Assembly: GCF_024347495.1 (NCBI RefSeq)
Contig: NZ_AP025491.1
Location: 1,550,001-1,614,000, forward strand
Source of the DNA: Vibrio gallaecicus
Lineage (GTDB): Bacteria > Pseudomonadota > Gammaproteobacteria > Enterobacterales > Vibrionaceae
Direction of reading: 5' to 3'
Length of the DNA stretch: 64,000 nucleotides
The notes beneath the pieces are model-generated. The model ran no database searches and was not told the DNA's origin. It saw only the letters and a list, made by a program, of their open reading frames with translations. Positions 52,370 to 62,318 of the stretch are shown piece after piece (position 1 is the first letter of the stretch; every line of letters starts with the position of its first letter). A program made the position numbers and the translations under genes.

Positions 52370-53639
52370 ACACTAGTGCCTCTGTAATGGGTTTATTCAC
52401 GCCTTTTCTTGCAGAAAAGTAAGCCGCCGTTAAGCAAATCAGCATCACACACAAGGTTGCTGCACCAACCAACTCAAATGAGAAATAGATATTCAGAGGA
52501 TAACCTTCTGACCTTCCCGGTGGTGGTGGCATTTGAATATCAACCACCAGTAACAATAAGCTGACGAGCGCACTGGTTATCGCGCCTACAGCACTGCCTA
52601 TCAATGCCAATAGTCCCGCTTCTCTTAAGAAGCCAGAAACAATTTCTGATGGATAACTGCCAAGCGCTGCTAAAGTGCCTATTTCACGAGTACGCTCGGT
52701 CACCGACATGGTCATGGTGTTGAACAAAGACACAAAGACGACCAATGCCATCACAGCGCCCATGATCCCGAAAATGCGGTCATACAGATCTTTCACTTTG
52801 GTATAGAAAAATGCGCGATCTTGCCAAGGAGTGATCTCGATCTTCTGTGAGCCAAGATCATTCAAGAAAGGAGGGGCAGACAATTTACTTTCCAAACGGG
52901 TTTGCACTGAGTCCGTCAAACCTGTCTCAAATAAGAAAACTGATAAGGTACTGACTTTATCTGATGCCAGAAGTTCTTGAGAACTGGTTACATGAATATA
53001 TAGCTGGCGTTTATCTAGATCAGGAACACCTGTTGAGTAAATCCCTTGTACTTTGAAGTCGAAAGCGTTCAATGCGCCGTCACTGGTGGTTGCCAGTAAA
53101 GTCACCCAATCACCGACTTCCACTTTAAGGTTACGGGCTAAATCAATACCCAACATAACTTGCGGTTCTTGAGAATCATATCGAGGTGAATTCACATCTG
53201 ATAGCGTGCTGCCGCTGCGAACGTCTAAGAACGGTCCTTTCATATCAAATTCACGTTCATTCACGCCCGTACCCATGAAGATATTCGTCTTGGTACCATT
53301 AGACACCAAACCACTGAAATACACTCTAGGCTGCACACCACGTACATCTGTATCACCAATGATGTTTTGAATTAACGCTTGAGCACTATCTAAACCATTA
53401 CTCAGCGGCATCTCCTCATCTTGCTCAAAGTATCCAGGTACGCTCAAAGTTAAATGTCCGGTATCACGAGCTGTTGATTCACGTAAAGACTCGTAGGTGT
53501 ATAAGCCATACCCACCAGCACTGGTTAACGCAAAAACAGCAATTGCGATAATTAAAACCGACAATAAACTTCGGCGACCATTACGCAGTAAATTCAGCCA
53601 AGCTAAGCGTATAGGAGCCCAAACCGTTAATGCTTTCAT
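52362..53639 (-). CDS. ABC transporter permease, MacB/FtsX-type
   Basis: This 425-residue permease has an N-terminal membrane segment (about residues 21-45), a periplasmic MacB-like core domain up to about 285, and three C-terminal membrane segments of the FtsX domain (MGAVMALVVFVSLFNTMTMS, then TREIGTLAALGSYPSEIVSG). The layout matches LolC/LolE and MacB-type mechanotransmission permeases, which move cargo in the periplasm. Only one permease gene is present, so a homodimer is likely. It overlaps the ATPase gene by four bases. Confidence 0.9.
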   Translation of the reverse strand: MKALTVWAPIRLAWLNLLRNGRRSLLSVLIIAIAVFALTSAGGYGLYTYESLRESTARDTGHLTLSVPGYFEQDEEMPLSNGLDSAQALIQNIIGDTDVRGVQPRVYFSGLVSNGTKTNIFMGTGVNEREFDMKGPFLDVRSGSTLSDVNSPRYDSQEPQVMLGIDLARNLKVEVGDWVTLLATTSDGALNAFDFKVQGIYSTGVPDLDKRQLYIHVTSSQELLASDKVSTLSVFLFETGLTDSVQTRLESKLSAPPFLNDLGSQKIEITPWQDRAFFYTKVKDLYDRIFGIMGAVMALVVFVSLFNTMTMSVTERTREIGTLAALGSYPSEIVSGFLREAGLLALIGSAVGAITSALVSLLLLVVDIQMPPPPGRSEGYPLNIYFSFELVGAATLCVMLICLTAAYFSARKGVNKPITEALVYV

Positions 53640-54337
53640 AACACCGCCTCCAACTTAGGTGAGTTTTGTAATTGTGCTCCTAGAAGTTGACCATCCAACA
53701 ATTCAATCACTCGATCACAGCGCTCGGCCATTCGAGAGTCGTGTGTCGCAACCACAAAGGTTGTCCCCATCTCATGACCGAGTTCTTTCATAATATCGAT
53801 CACCATGTTGGCTGTATGGCTGTCTAAACTCGCTGTAGGTTCATCAGCAATAACCAATGTAGGTTTATGTATCAAAGCTCTCGCAATCGCCACTCGTTGC
53901 TGTTGCCCACCAGAAAGGTTATCTGGACGATGGTGGATGAAGTCACCTAAACCAACACGCTCTAGCATGTCGATTGACATGGATTCCTGCTGTGCTTTAT
54001 CCAGACCGTTTAACATAAGCGGGTAAGCCACATTTTCTAGAGCGGTCATCACAGGTACTAAGCTGAATTTTTGAAATACAAAACCCAGTTGCTGACGACG
54101 GAAGGTTGCAGCCGCGATTCGTTCTTTCGGATAAGGTTTATTATCCAAAGTGATTGCCCCTTGATAGTCCATATCCAGTAAACCTAATATGTTAAGTAAC
54201 GTACTTTTTCCTGAACCAGAAGGACCACACAAGGCCACCATTTCGCCCTTTTGGATAACCCCGTCCACACCTTGTAGCGCAGCCACAGTTTGAGTACCTA
54301 ACTGGTAACTTTTCTTAATTTGATTGAATTGAATCAT
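53636..54337 (-). CDS. ABC transporter ATPase, LolD/MacB-type
   Basis: This ATPase of about 233 residues has Walker A GPSGSGKST, Q-loop FVFQKFSLVPVMTALENV, signature LSGGQQQRVAIARAL, Walker B LVIADEPTASLD and the switch His in VATHDSRMAERC. The sequence is closest to LolD-type ATPases. The start at 54337 follows AGGGA at a good distance; an upstream ATG (54367) is in frame but less likely. It is the partner of the MacB/FtsX-type permease. Confidence 0.93.
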   Translation of the reverse strand: MIQFNQIKKSYQLGTQTVAALQGVDGVIQKGEMVALCGPSGSGKSTLLNILGLLDMDYQGAITLDNKPYPKERIAAATFRRQQLGFVFQKFSLVPVMTALENVAYPLMLNGLDKAQQESMSIDMLERVGLGDFIHHRPDNLSGGQQQRVAIARALIHKPTLVIADEPTASLDSHTANMVIDIMKELGHEMGTTFVVATHDSRMAERCDRVIELLDGQLLGAQLQNSPKLEAVL

Positions 54338-54374
54338 GCCGCTTCCCTCTAGCTCTTTGGACTTCATTCTGTGA

Positions 54375-55109
54375 TTAGCTTTGTGAAACTGCTTTTTCGA
54401 CTAAGGCTTTTGCTGTCATGGTTTCAATATTTGAATCATCTTGCGTTTCCATTTCAGCTAACCATTCTTTTGCTTGCTTCATATCTTCAGCTCGAATCGC
54501 AGCTTCAATTGCATAGCGGTAAACCCATGAAGTGGCAGCAAAGTGCTGTTGGCGGAAATTATCTTCAGCTAGTAGGGCAATAAATAGGTCATAACCACGC
54601 TCAAAGTGGTTAAACATGTCTGGAAGTGATGAATAAGTAACAGCAGCCATAGCTCGGGTCAGGTACGACTCTGGTAAGCCTTGAATTCTCTCTTGTTCAT
54701 GAATTGGCGTTTCAAAATCACTCAACAAGTGCAAAGACTTATCAATGGTCGCTAGCCCTTTTTCTACAAACTTCATTTTATTCCAAGGTAAAAAAGCATC
54801 TCGACCCATTAAGGTTTCAGTACTACCTAGATAAACCAAGGTAAGAGGCGTCGCCCCTTCTTTTTCTAAAGTTGCATTCAATTGCTCGTAAGCCACATCA
54901 ACCAAATCTTCATCACCTTGAGCAGCTTGGTTGTAAATAGAAAGCGTTTCATTATTGGGATTCGCATTCACCGTAAATGGCGCGACAAAAAGTACCAATG
55001 CCGCCAAACCTAGCACTGGTACTTTAAGCGCAGAGCTCAGGGAGTTTTTTACTTGCTTGAAACTAGAAGTAGTAGAGAAGGTCGTTGTTTTCGAAGTTAG
55101 ATGTGTCAT
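54375..55109 (-). CDS. Secreted alpha-helical protein of unknown function, first gene of ABC/LolA-like operon
   Basis: This is a protein of about 244 residues with an unusually long N-terminal signal (Ser/Thr-rich n-region, then VPVLGLAALVLFVAPFTVNA). The mature domain is helical and looks like TPR-type helical pairs (LVDVAYEQLNATLEKEGATP, YRYAIEAAIRAEDMKQAKEW). The start at 55109 has AGGA nine bases upstream. No family is recognised. It leads the operon and may be a periplasmic adaptor; this is inference from position. Confidence 0.7.
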   Translation of the reverse strand: MTHLTSKTTTFSTTSSFKQVKNSLSSALKVPVLGLAALVLFVAPFTVNANPNNETLSIYNQAAQGDEDLVDVAYEQLNATLEKEGATPLTLVYLGSTETLMGRDAFLPWNKMKFVEKGLATIDKSLHLLSDFETPIHEQERIQGLPESYLTRAMAAVTYSSLPDMFNHFERGYDLFIALLAEDNFRQQHFAATSWVYRYAIEAAIRAEDMKQAKEWLAEMETQDDSNIETMTAKALVEKAVSQS

Positions 55110-55448
55110 AGCTGCGGTTCCTTTCATAAGTTGACGATGAAAGGTTAACCGTAAATTGTCATGGATAAAGTTGAATGCGATGAAAGGTATTTAATCGGCG
55201 TGAATGGTCATCAGTCAGGGTAAACGGAAATTAGAGCGCTTAGTTGGATGGAGGAAAATGGATTGAAGCTAGAAAGGAGCATGGATACATAGCACCAAGA
55301 TTAAACAAAACAATGGCTGTACAAACAGCCATTGTTATTATGAGTTAGCGCTGCAATTTATTCTTAAATACTTAAGCTTAGTGATGAATCATTAATATTC
55401 GACTTAACCATCGATTAAAAAATCCTGATTCAAATACACTATGATCAG
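55110..55448. other. Intergenic region upstream of the envelope transport operon
   Basis: It holds the terminator hairpin at 55309-55336 and the presumed promoter of the ABC/LolA-like operon. No coding sequence was seen. LytTR binding repeats were not identified by eye. Confidence 0.5.
55309..55336 (-). terminator. Hairpin terminator after the beta-hydroxyacid dehydrogenase gene
   Basis: AACAATGGCTGT (55309-55320) and ACAGCCATTGTT (55325-55336) form a perfect 12-bp stem. On the minus strand TTTTGTTTAA follows. It is 113 bp past the dehydrogenase stop, so its partner gene is fairly likely but not certain. Confidence 0.75.
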
Positions 55449-56324
55449 CTAGGCTTTTGATTCTGCTGTGACAGCTTTCATCAATACAGAGGTATCCATA
55501 CGCCCTTCACCTGATTCAGATAACGCTTTATACGCAGCCATCGACTTTTCTGTTAGCGGTAAACGCACACCTTGACGTTGAGCTTCATCTAAACAGAAAC
55601 CTAGGTCTTTGATCATCCAATCAATAGCAAAACCGAAATCGAATTTGTCTTGTGCCATGGTCACTGCACGGTTTTCCATCTGCCATGAGCCAGCTGCACC
55701 ATTTTTAAGGCAATCCACCAATGTCGGAATATCTAGACCTGACTTTTCAGCTAAGATCAAACCTTCAGACAAACCATTCAACACACCCGCAATGCAGATT
55801 TGGTTGACCATTTTGGCACGTTGCCCTTGCCCTACACTGCCCATCAAAACAGAAGATTTACCATACGCTTCAAAGATAGGTTGTAGTTCATTGAACAAGG
55901 CATCATCACCACCACACATGATCGTTAAAACACCGTTGTCAGCGCCTGCTTGTCCGCCAGAAACTGGCGCATCCATAAAACGAACACCGACTCCTTGAGC
56001 TGCTTTATCTAACTCTTCAGATAACAAAGCTGACGTAGTTGTGTGGTCAACAAGAATCGCCCCAGGTTTCATTTCAGCTAAAGCACCAGTTTCACTGTTC
56101 GTCATGCTGCGAACGTCATCATCGTTGCCAACACAAACCAATACCACGTCAGCTTGGGCAACACACTCAGCCACGCTCTCAGCAGCTTTACCTTGGTGTT
56201 TATCAGCCCAGTCTAGCGCTTTGCTGTGAGTGCGGTTAAATACCGTAACTTCAAAACCGGCTTTGACTAAGTGACCTGCCATTGGGAAGCCCATAACGCC
56301 TAGCCCGATAAAACTTACTTTCAT
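55449..56324 (-). CDS. Beta-hydroxyacid dehydrogenase family (3-hydroxyisobutyrate / tartronate semialdehyde type)
   Basis: This 291-residue dehydrogenase has an N-terminal Rossmann motif GLGVMGFPMAGHLVKAGF (residues 7-24), DHTTTSALLS, the substrate motif DAPVSGGQAGADNGVLTIM and the conserved lysine region KMVNQICIAGVLNGLSEG with the catalytic Lys. It oxidises or reduces a short beta-hydroxyacid with NAD(P); the exact substrate cannot be told. A LysR gene lies 12 bp upstream on the same strand and may control it. Confidence 0.9.
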   Translation of the reverse strand: MKVSFIGLGVMGFPMAGHLVKAGFEVTVFNRTHSKALDWADKHQGKAAESVAECVAQADVVLVCVGNDDDVRSMTNSETGALAEMKPGAILVDHTTTSALLSEELDKAAQGVGVRFMDAPVSGGQAGADNGVLTIMCGGDDALFNELQPIFEAYGKSSVLMGSVGQGQRAKMVNQICIAGVLNGLSEGLILAEKSGLDIPTLVDCLKNGAAGSWQMENRAVTMAQDKFDFGFAIDWMIKDLGFCLDEAQRQGVRLPLTEKSMAAYKALSESGEGRMDTSVLMKAVTAESKA

Positions 56325-56336
56325 TTCTTTCTCCTT

Positions 56337-57239
56337 TTATTTGACCAAGTCATCGCTATGAAAAGATCGAACACTCTCAATCAATGCATCAATAAGCAGG
56401 GTCAAAGCCTTTGGCTGATATTTTCTTTCTTTGTACACTAAATACGCTTGGCGATCACCCCGATGGTACTCAGGGAGCACTTGAATCAAATTCATCTCAG
56501 GGGATATGTGGCGAAAAGGTAATGAAGCAAGCCCCAAGCCTTTTTGCGCTGCGGCCGCCACCGCATGAATATCGTTAACGATGAACTTAGGTTTAATCGT
56601 GATCATCTGCTCTAGGCGGTCGGATTTGTAGAGCGGCATATCAAACACATCATCGACGTTAATCCAGTCTTGCAGCTCTAGATCGTCCGGCTTTTCTATT
56701 GTCTCACGCGAATCTAAGTATTCTTGGCTCGCGAAAAATCCGTGCTTGGCTTTGAAAAGTGGCCGAGCAATCATGTCTTCCATACCCGAGATCTTAAACG
56801 TGATCAGCAAATCACGATCAGTCTGCGGAATGAGTTGTTGCTGGCTCAAGGTAAGGTCGAGTTGAACGTTCGGGTATTGAGAGAGGTATTGCTCTACAGT
56901 CGACCGTAGAAAGCCACTATAGAAATTATGAGGCACTGCGAGCTTTATCTTGCCTTGAATAGCATCACGCTCTTCCAGCAAGCTATTAAAGCCGTAATGA
57001 ATCGACTCCATGCCACTGCTCAGTGCAGCAAAGGCCGCCTCACCATCTTTGGTGGCCACCAGCTCACGACCTTTCTTTTCTAATAGCCGTATATTGAGAC
57101 GTTCTTCCAATGCGGTTAACCGACGCGACATGGTCGACACAGGCAGTTGCAGCCGCTTCGATGCAGACAGCAAAGAGCCTTCTTCAACCACAGCACAGAA
57201 TAAGAAGAGATCATCAATGTTTCCAAATATGGAATTCAT
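56337..57239 (-). CDS. LysR-family regulator linked to the dehydrogenase
   Basis: This regulator of about 300 residues has the helix-turn-helix VEEGSLLSASKRLQLPVSTM (near residue 20) and the effector domain from about residue 90. ATG 57239 is preferred because the LysR fold starts right after it; a GTG at 57266 is in frame. It is in the same orientation as the dehydrogenase gene and divergent from the DUF2798 gene. The effector is unknown. Confidence 0.88.
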   Translation of the reverse strand: MNSIFGNIDDLFLFCAVVEEGSLLSASKRLQLPVSTMSRRLTALEERLNIRLLEKKGRELVATKDGEAAFAALSSGMESIHYGFNSLLEERDAIQGKIKLAVPHNFYSGFLRSTVEQYLSQYPNVQLDLTLSQQQLIPQTDRDLLITFKISGMEDMIARPLFKAKHGFFASQEYLDSRETIEKPDDLELQDWINVDDVFDMPLYKSDRLEQMITIKPKFIVNDIHAVAAAAQKGLGLASLPFRHISPEMNLIQVLPEYHRGDRQAYLVYKERKYQPKALTLLIDALIESVRSFHSDDLVK

Positions 57240-57324
57240 ACTTCTACATATGCCTATTTTTCTCACTAATGGATAGATGTAACCTTATCTCATCAACAAC
57301 AGAAAATCACGGGAGAAACATAAT

Positions 57325-57576
57325 ATGAACAACAAACAATTTTGGGTAACCGCGATTTTATCCTCTCTGACCATGGCGACTATCATGTCTGGGGTAATTT
57401 CTGGCTATAAAATGGGATTCAGCCACGAATGGCCACCAATCTGGCTACAAAGCTTCTTTCTTGCTTGGCCGTGTGCAATCGTGCTCAACCTCACCGTGCT
57501 CCCTTTGATTAGAAAACTATCAGCATGGATTTGTCGCCCGAGAACGCTTTGCCAACCTAAAATCACGGAACAATGA
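57325..57576 (+). CDS. DUF2798 family small membrane protein
   Basis: This is an 83-residue protein with two membrane segments (VTAILSSLTMATIMSGVISG and WLQSFFLAWPCAIVLNLTVL), matching DUF2798. Function unknown. GGGAG lies upstream of the ATG. It is divergent from the LysR gene, which may regulate it. Confidence 0.82.
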   Translation: MNNKQFWVTAILSSLTMATIMSGVISGYKMGFSHEWPPIWLQSFFLAWPCAIVLNLTVLPLIRKLSAWICRPRTLCQPKITEQ

Positions 57577-57634
57577 TCAAGGGGCTATCCGTTCAAAGAA
57601 CCATGTCACAGACAAACGCCTGAATTACACCCAT

Positions 57635-57664
57635 AAAAAAACCGAGCACTAGGCTCGGTTTTTT
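57635..57664. terminator. Bidirectional terminator between DUF2798 and YebC/YeeN-like genes
   Basis: AAAACCGAGC and GCTCGGTTTT form a 10-bp stem with a five-base loop, flanked by A-runs and T-runs, so it can end transcription from both sides. Confidence 0.93.
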
Positions 57665-57714
57665 GTATTCTGCATTCTACTCACAAGAGCAAAGCTATCA
57701 ATTATAGATTGATA

Positions 57715-58431
57715 TTACTGCTCAGCGTTATGGTAAACCTGCTGAACATCATCACAGTCATCTAGCATATCTAAGAATTTCTGGAACTTCTCAGCATCTT
57801 CTTCTGGGATTTCAACGTGGTTTTGAGGTACGAATGTGATCTCTTCAACATCCAGAGTTAGCTCTGGGAACGCAGCGTTTAGTGCAGTCTTAGTTTTAAA
57901 GAACTCAGTCGTTGGAGCAAATACAGTGATCACACCGTCTTCTAGCTCAACGTCAGTCACGTCGATGTCTTCCATCATCAGAGTTTCTAGAATGATTTCA
58001 TCATCTTCACCTTTGAACTGGAATACAGCTTGGTGAGCGAACATGTGAGAAACCGTTCCTTCAACACCAATTTTCGCGCCAGTTTTTACGAAACATTGGC
58101 GAACATCTTGGAATGTACGGTTACCATTATCTGTTAGGCAGTCAACGATTACGCTAGTGCCACCTGGGCCAAAACCTTCGTAACGAGCTGGTTGGAAGTC
58201 TTCACCACCGCCGCCATTCGCTTTATCGATCGCTTTGTCGATAACGTGTGCTGGTACTTGGTCTTTCTTCGCTTTAGCAATCAGGTGCTTAAGAGGTAGG
58301 TTCATGTCTGGGTCAGAGCTGCCGTTCTTAGCCAGTACGTAAATCTCTTTACCGTATTTAGAATAAACTTTAATTTTTGCGCCTGCAGTTTTCGCCATAG
58401 AGGCTTTGCGCACTTCAAAACTTCTTCCCAT
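57715..58431 (-). CDS. YebC/PmpR-family protein, YeeN type
   Basis: This 238-residue protein has the YebC/PmpR/TACO1 pattern: [55 protein letters not shown], and a C-terminal [16 protein letters not shown]. The YeeN-like N-terminus (MGRSFEVRK) differs from YebC proper, which begins MAGHSKWAN. Members bind DNA as regulators, and recent work links YebC types to translation of proline-rich stretches. It is a single gene bordered by a terminator. Confidence 0.93.
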   Translation of the reverse strand: MGRSFEVRKASMAKTAGAKIKVYSKYGKEIYVLAKNGSSDPDMNLPLKHLIAKAKKDQVPAHVIDKAIDKANGGGGEDFQPARYEGFGPGGTSVIVDCLTDNGNRTFQDVRQCFVKTGAKIGVEGTVSHMFAHQAVFQFKGEDDEIILETLMMEDIDVTDVELEDGVITVFAPTTEFFKTKTALNAAFPELTLDVEEITFVPQNHVEIPEEDAEKFQKFLDMLDDCDDVQQVYHNAEQ

Positions 58432-58527
58432 CGGGATGTTCTCTCTAATTCAATTAACGGGGCAAATTCTAGCAAAAAGCTGTGTCATTTCAATTCAACA
58501 GCCTTGCTGAGTAACAGAAAGCCGCAA

Positions 58528-58737
58528 TTATGCGACACCCATTACTCGTTTGTATTTATCTACAGACTGCTCAAACCAAGCCTTTTCTTCTGGATCACCT
58601 AGCTTCATTGCTTCTTCAACAATGGCTTCAGGGCCACATTTAGCTTGCTTCAATTTCCATACAAGAAATGATGCTTGCTTATCCAGTTCGATTTTATTTT
58701 TCTCACTGGGCGGAAGGAGTGAAAGGTTGATAGACAT
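58528..58737 (-). CDS. DUF3283-like small protein
   Basis: This protein of about 69 residues reads MSINLSLLPPSEKNKIELDK at its start and contains WKLKQAKCGPEAIVEEAMKL. I recognise it as a small Vibrio protein, probably DUF3283. Start 58737 is preferred to 58761, because the conserved text begins there. Function unknown. Confidence 0.7.
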   Translation of the reverse strand: MSINLSLLPPSEKNKIELDKQASFLVWKLKQAKCGPEAIVEEAMKLGDPEEKAWFEQSVDKYKRVMGVA

Positions 58738-58878
58738 TGCTAGCCTTCGTCTGTAATACACTTGGTCGGGAAATATAGCACATAGCCACCCAGTAAAACC
58801 AACATATTGAGCACAATCTCAAGGCTTAACCCTTAATGCTAGGGGATGAATCAAAGTTAGTTATTAATTTTTGAATCT

Positions 58879-61353
58879 TTAGCGGATCCCGTGCTCGTTC
58901 TTACCCGTTAGTATTTCTAAATCCGGTATATAACGGCGAACCACCTCTTTTAAAGCATTGTGGTTCACAGGCTTGGCAAGAAATTCATCCATACCGACAT
59001 CAAAACATAAGTGCTTATCTTCCATGACAACATTAGCGGTTAGGGCTGCAATAGGAGTCGGTTTACGCCCGCTTGATGACTCTAGTTGGCGAATCTGTTT
59101 AGTGGCTTCAAAGCCATCTAACACAGGCATTTGGCAATCCATGAAAATCATTTGATAGTCATACAATTTATACATATCTACGCCAATTTTACCATTCTCA
59201 GCAATATCGACGTGTAAGCCAAGCTTGGTTAACATCATTTTAGCCACCTGTTGATTAACTAACGAGTCCTCAACAACCAACACTTTATAAGCTTCCTTTT
59301 CCTGTGACGGCTCTGAAAGTGGATGAATGTTACTGTTCTCAATGGAATCATTAACAGATTTTTGCTTTTTAATGGGGGTAAATACATCTGTTCTCGATGT
59401 CCCAGATCTAGGCGTTTCAACTTTTGGGACCTTGGCTCTTGGCGTCTCAGATCTTGTCGAAACAAAGGTAGCCGCTCTATCGTGAGAGTGAGAAAGGTGG
59501 TCCTGCGTATACTGAACTTCAATGTTTTCTGATAGTGCTTTTCGGATGAGCCACTTGAGCTGGTTGTCTTGGTATGGCCGAGCCAAATAAGCGACAAAGC
59601 CAACTCGTTTTGCCAATTCTTCATCACGGGTCTCTGGACATGCTGACACCATAACTAAACGTGGGCATTGCGATTTAAATCGATTAATTAAAACTTTAGC
59701 AAGTTCAAAACCATCCATTCCAGGCATGACTTTATCAATTAAAATTAGATCATAATTCTTGTTATCTATGATGGACTGCTGAACCAAGTCAACCGCTACT
59801 TTGGCGTGCTCGCAGCACATAGAACTGGCACCAAATGATTGCAATTGTGATGACGTAATACGCATGTTGAATTGGCTGTCATCCACCAGCAATACCGATA
59901 ACGATTCAAAATCGACGTTTCTTTTACCTAAGACATCACTCGAGTCAAAATCAATCGTGAAGTAAAAAGTACTTCCTCTATCCTCTTCACTGATGACTTT
60001 CAGTTCTCCTCCCATTAACGCGACGATTTTCTGGCAAATTGCGAGCCCTAGCCCTGTTCCGCCATAATTACGGGTCGTGCTGCCATCGGCTTGCTGAAAC
60101 TTGTCAAATACTGACTGAATCTTATCTGACGCAATACCAATACCGCTGTCTATCACTTCAAAACGAATACTCACTCTGCCCATATCAACGGGCTCTTTAT
60201 CCAGCTGCATGTGGAGATGTACGTAGCCACTTTCGGTAAATTTAATGGCGTTGCCGACTAGGTTATTGAGTACTTGTCTTAGCTGAGTGCCATCTCCACT
60301 CACCATACAAGGAATACGATGATCGACAGTCAATTTGAACAACAACCCTTCTTGTTCGGCTTTTACTCTAAAAGTGGATTCAACGTCAGCAACAATATCG
60401 GCAAGTTTTAAAGGTTCATATTGTAACTCTAACCGCCCAGCTTCAATTTTAGAGAAGTCGAGAATGTCGTTAATCAAGTCCAACAGAGTGAGTGAAGAAG
60501 TGTTGAGCATCTCAATGTATTCTTTCTGCTCTTCAGGCATGTCCATATCAGAAAGAAGTGAAGAAAGCCCTATTATCCCATTCATTGGAGTTCGAATTTC
60601 ATGGCTCATATTGGCTAAAAATTCACTCTTGTTTCGGTTGGCATTTTCAGCCACTTCACGGGCTTTTTCTAATTGTTCATAATGCTTACGCACTTCTTCT
60701 ATCGATTGATTGTAGTTGTTTTCTAAAACGGTAATTTCATCATAGTAATGAGACTTAGAGGGTTTCAATAATACTGGTTTATTACCTTCTTCAAAATGAC
60801 GAATTTCGGAGGACATTGCCATCAAGCGTTTTACGACTAAGTGGTAAACCACTGACAAACAAACAATAGAAAGAAGGAAAATTTTAATGGCTTCAAACAA
60901 TAATAAAATGCCGATTCGCTGACCGAAGTCTTGCAGAATCATACTTAAATCCGACTCAACAGTAAGAGTCGCAAGGTAATACTCTTTTCCGCCCATCTCA
61001 TAAACCATATCCCATGATTGAGAGTGCGACTGCTCCGCAGGTGAAGTACCAAGGTCAACTAAGGTTTCATTCTTATCTTGGATAAATACATGACTAACAG
61101 CTGGTAAACGAAATATCCCTTCAGCTTGAACTAAAAGTTGATCTCTATCTTCCACCCATAAACTAGAACTTAGTCCGGAAAGGTAACCGGCTTCAACCTG
61201 CTCAATTTGAGAGCTGATGTACGAAACTCGATTTTGATATTCAACATATAAGCTTAAAGCTGTCACTATTACCGTAAATAGGGTACTGATAACAATGATG
61301 ACTCCCAGTAACTGGCGAGATAATCCTACATAGCGTCTATCCATTTTCACCAT
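58879..61353 (-). CDS. Hybrid sensor histidine kinase with two receiver domains
   Basis: This 824-residue kinase has a membrane segment at about 15-35, a periplasmic sensor to about 150, a second segment at about 153-178, then a coiled coil and HisKA ([18 protein letters not shown]). The HATPase has [20 protein letters not shown] and [12 protein letters not shown]. Two receivers follow: [10 protein letters not shown] with [11 protein letters not shown], and [10 protein letters not shown] with [11 protein letters not shown]. There is no HPt domain, so an external phosphotransferase is needed. The linker between the receivers contains four 15-bp repeats. It is divergent from a solute-binding protein gene, 82 bp apart. 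A start at Met4 (61344) is possible. Confidence 0.93.
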   Translation of the reverse strand: MVKMDRRYVGLSRQLLGVIIVISTLFTVIVTALSLYVEYQNRVSYISSQIEQVEAGYLSGLSSSLWVEDRDQLLVQAEGIFRLPAVSHVFIQDKNETLVDLGTSPAEQSHSQSWDMVYEMGGKEYYLATLTVESDLSMILQDFGQRIGILLLFEAIKIFLLSIVCLSVVYHLVVKRLMAMSSEIRHFEEGNKPVLLKPSKSHYYDEITVLENNYNQSIEEVRKHYEQLEKAREVAENANRNKSEFLANMSHEIRTPMNGIIGLSSLLSDMDMPEEQKEYIEMLNTSSLTLLDLINDILDFSKIEAGRLELQYEPLKLADIVADVESTFRVKAEQEGLLFKLTVDHRIPCMVSGDGTQLRQVLNNLVGNAIKFTESGYVHLHMQLDKEPVDMGRVSIRFEVIDSGIGIASDKIQSVFDKFQQADGSTTRNYGGTGLGLAICQKIVALMGGELKVISEEDRGSTFYFTIDFDSSDVLGKRNVDFESLSVLLVDDSQFNMRITSSQLQSFGASSMCCEHAKVAVDLVQQSIIDNKNYDLILIDKVMPGMDGFELAKVLINRFKSQCPRLVMVSACPETRDEELAKRVGFVAYLARPYQDNQLKWLIRKALSENIEVQYTQDHLSHSHDRAATFVSTRSETPRAKVPKVETPRSGTSRTDVFTPIKKQKSVNDSIENSNIHPLSEPSQEKEAYKVLVVEDSLVNQQVAKMMLTKLGLHVDIAENGKIGVDMYKLYDYQMIFMDCQMPVLDGFEATKQIRQLESSSGRKPTPIAALTANVVMEDKHLCFDVGMDEFLAKPVNHNALKEVVRRYIPDLEILTGKNEHGIR
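59392..59451 (-). repeat. Four in-frame 15-bp repeats in the kinase linker
   Basis: In coding order the units encode [15 protein letters not shown] and SGTSR, each 15 bp, in the linker between the two receiver domains. The first and third units are the most similar. Confidence 0.65.
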
Positions 61354-61435
61354 ACTTTAGTACCTATTTCTATCTCAAACATTATATATTCAACTAGTAT
61401 TATAGTAGTAAATCATTAACTACTCAGGGAAGGTT

Positions 61436-62191
61436 ATGCACAAATCCATTATGATCACTTCATTAGTCAGTTTATTCTCAAGCTATGCTCTGATGGCTTC
61501 CGAATCCGTCCACTATTACGTGATAGCAAACCAGGCTCAACCTTTTCAAATCGAAACTAATGGTAGTGACCACAGCGGAATGGTGACTGATATTGTTCAA
61601 GCGGTCTTTCAAGGTTCACAGTATGAATTGGAATACCACACCTACCCTTTTAACAGAATGATCACATTATTAGAATCTCAACAACAAAATAACTGGATAA
61701 CCTATGGTAGCCCTACCTGGGGGAATATTCAGTCTAGGAACTTGTCTGACATCCCTATTTACAATGTAAAACACACATTATTGAGCAGCCAATCTAAACC
61801 TTTTGATTTTGAAAACATGGATGATCTAGAAAACAAAGCCGTTGTATTGTTGTTAGGGTTTGAGTACCCGAACCTTGACCCCTACTTTCAGGAAGGGCAG
61901 ATAGAAGAATTAAGAGTTAAGGACTACACAGCAGCCTTCCGAGTACTAAAACGAATTCCGGGAGACACCGTCTTCGTTGAAATGGAATCGCGAGTAAAAT
62001 ATAACTTAGCGCAGCAAAACTTAGATCCAAGCACCTTCCAACTTCAAAACTTTGATTCTGTCATTCCTAATTATCCCATTCACCTTGCTTTTGATCCTCA
62101 AATGGACCCAGAACTACAAAGCTTTATTAATCAGCGACTCGTTGCTCTCAAAGCAAATGGTAAATTGGATAGGATCGTTCAACAGTACTGA
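61436..62191 (+). CDS. Periplasmic solute-binding protein, family 3
   Basis: This 251-residue protein has a signal peptide (MHKSIMITSLVSLFSSYALM) and the family-3 binding fold pattern: an N-terminal YYVIANQAQPFQIETNGSDH, GMVTDIVQAVFQ, and a C-terminal FDPQMDPELQSFINQRLVAL. No permease or ATPase gene is near, so import is not its evident job. Its gene is divergent from the hybrid kinase gene, and it could deliver a ligand signal to that kinase's periplasmic domain. GGAAGG precedes the ATG. Confidence 0.85.
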   Translation: MHKSIMITSLVSLFSSYALMASESVHYYVIANQAQPFQIETNGSDHSGMVTDIVQAVFQGSQYELEYHTYPFNRMITLLESQQQNNWITYGSPTWGNIQSRNLSDIPIYNVKHTLLSSQSKPFDFENMDDLENKAVVLLLGFEYPNLDPYFQEGQIEELRVKDYTAAFRVLKRIPGDTVFVEMESRVKYNLAQQNLDPSTFQLQNFDSVIPNYPIHLAFDPQMDPELQSFINQRLVALKANGKLDRIVQQY

Positions 62192-62230
62192 TAAATGCCA
62201 TGACATAAGCGTCATTTTTATTATCAGAGA

Positions 62231-62267
62231 AACAAAAAAGCCCCACTCCAGTTTGGGGCTTTATTTT
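62231..62267. terminator. Bidirectional terminator between solute-binding protein and ribA-like genes
   Basis: AAAGCCCCA and TGGGGCTTT form a nine-base-pair stem, with a T-rich tail (TTTATTTT) on the plus strand and A-run AAAAAA on the other side. It serves convergent genes. Confidence 0.9.
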
Positions 62268-62318
62268 ACGTTCTACCTAGGCTTTGAAATAACTAATGAC
62301 TAGCGGATTTTTAAATAA

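Noticed and set aside
50097..55109. A classic LolCDE lipoprotein-sorting system
   Set aside because: Only one permease, a LolA_like rather than true LolA carrier, no LolB, and an additional barrel and two-component pair; kept as a distinct system.
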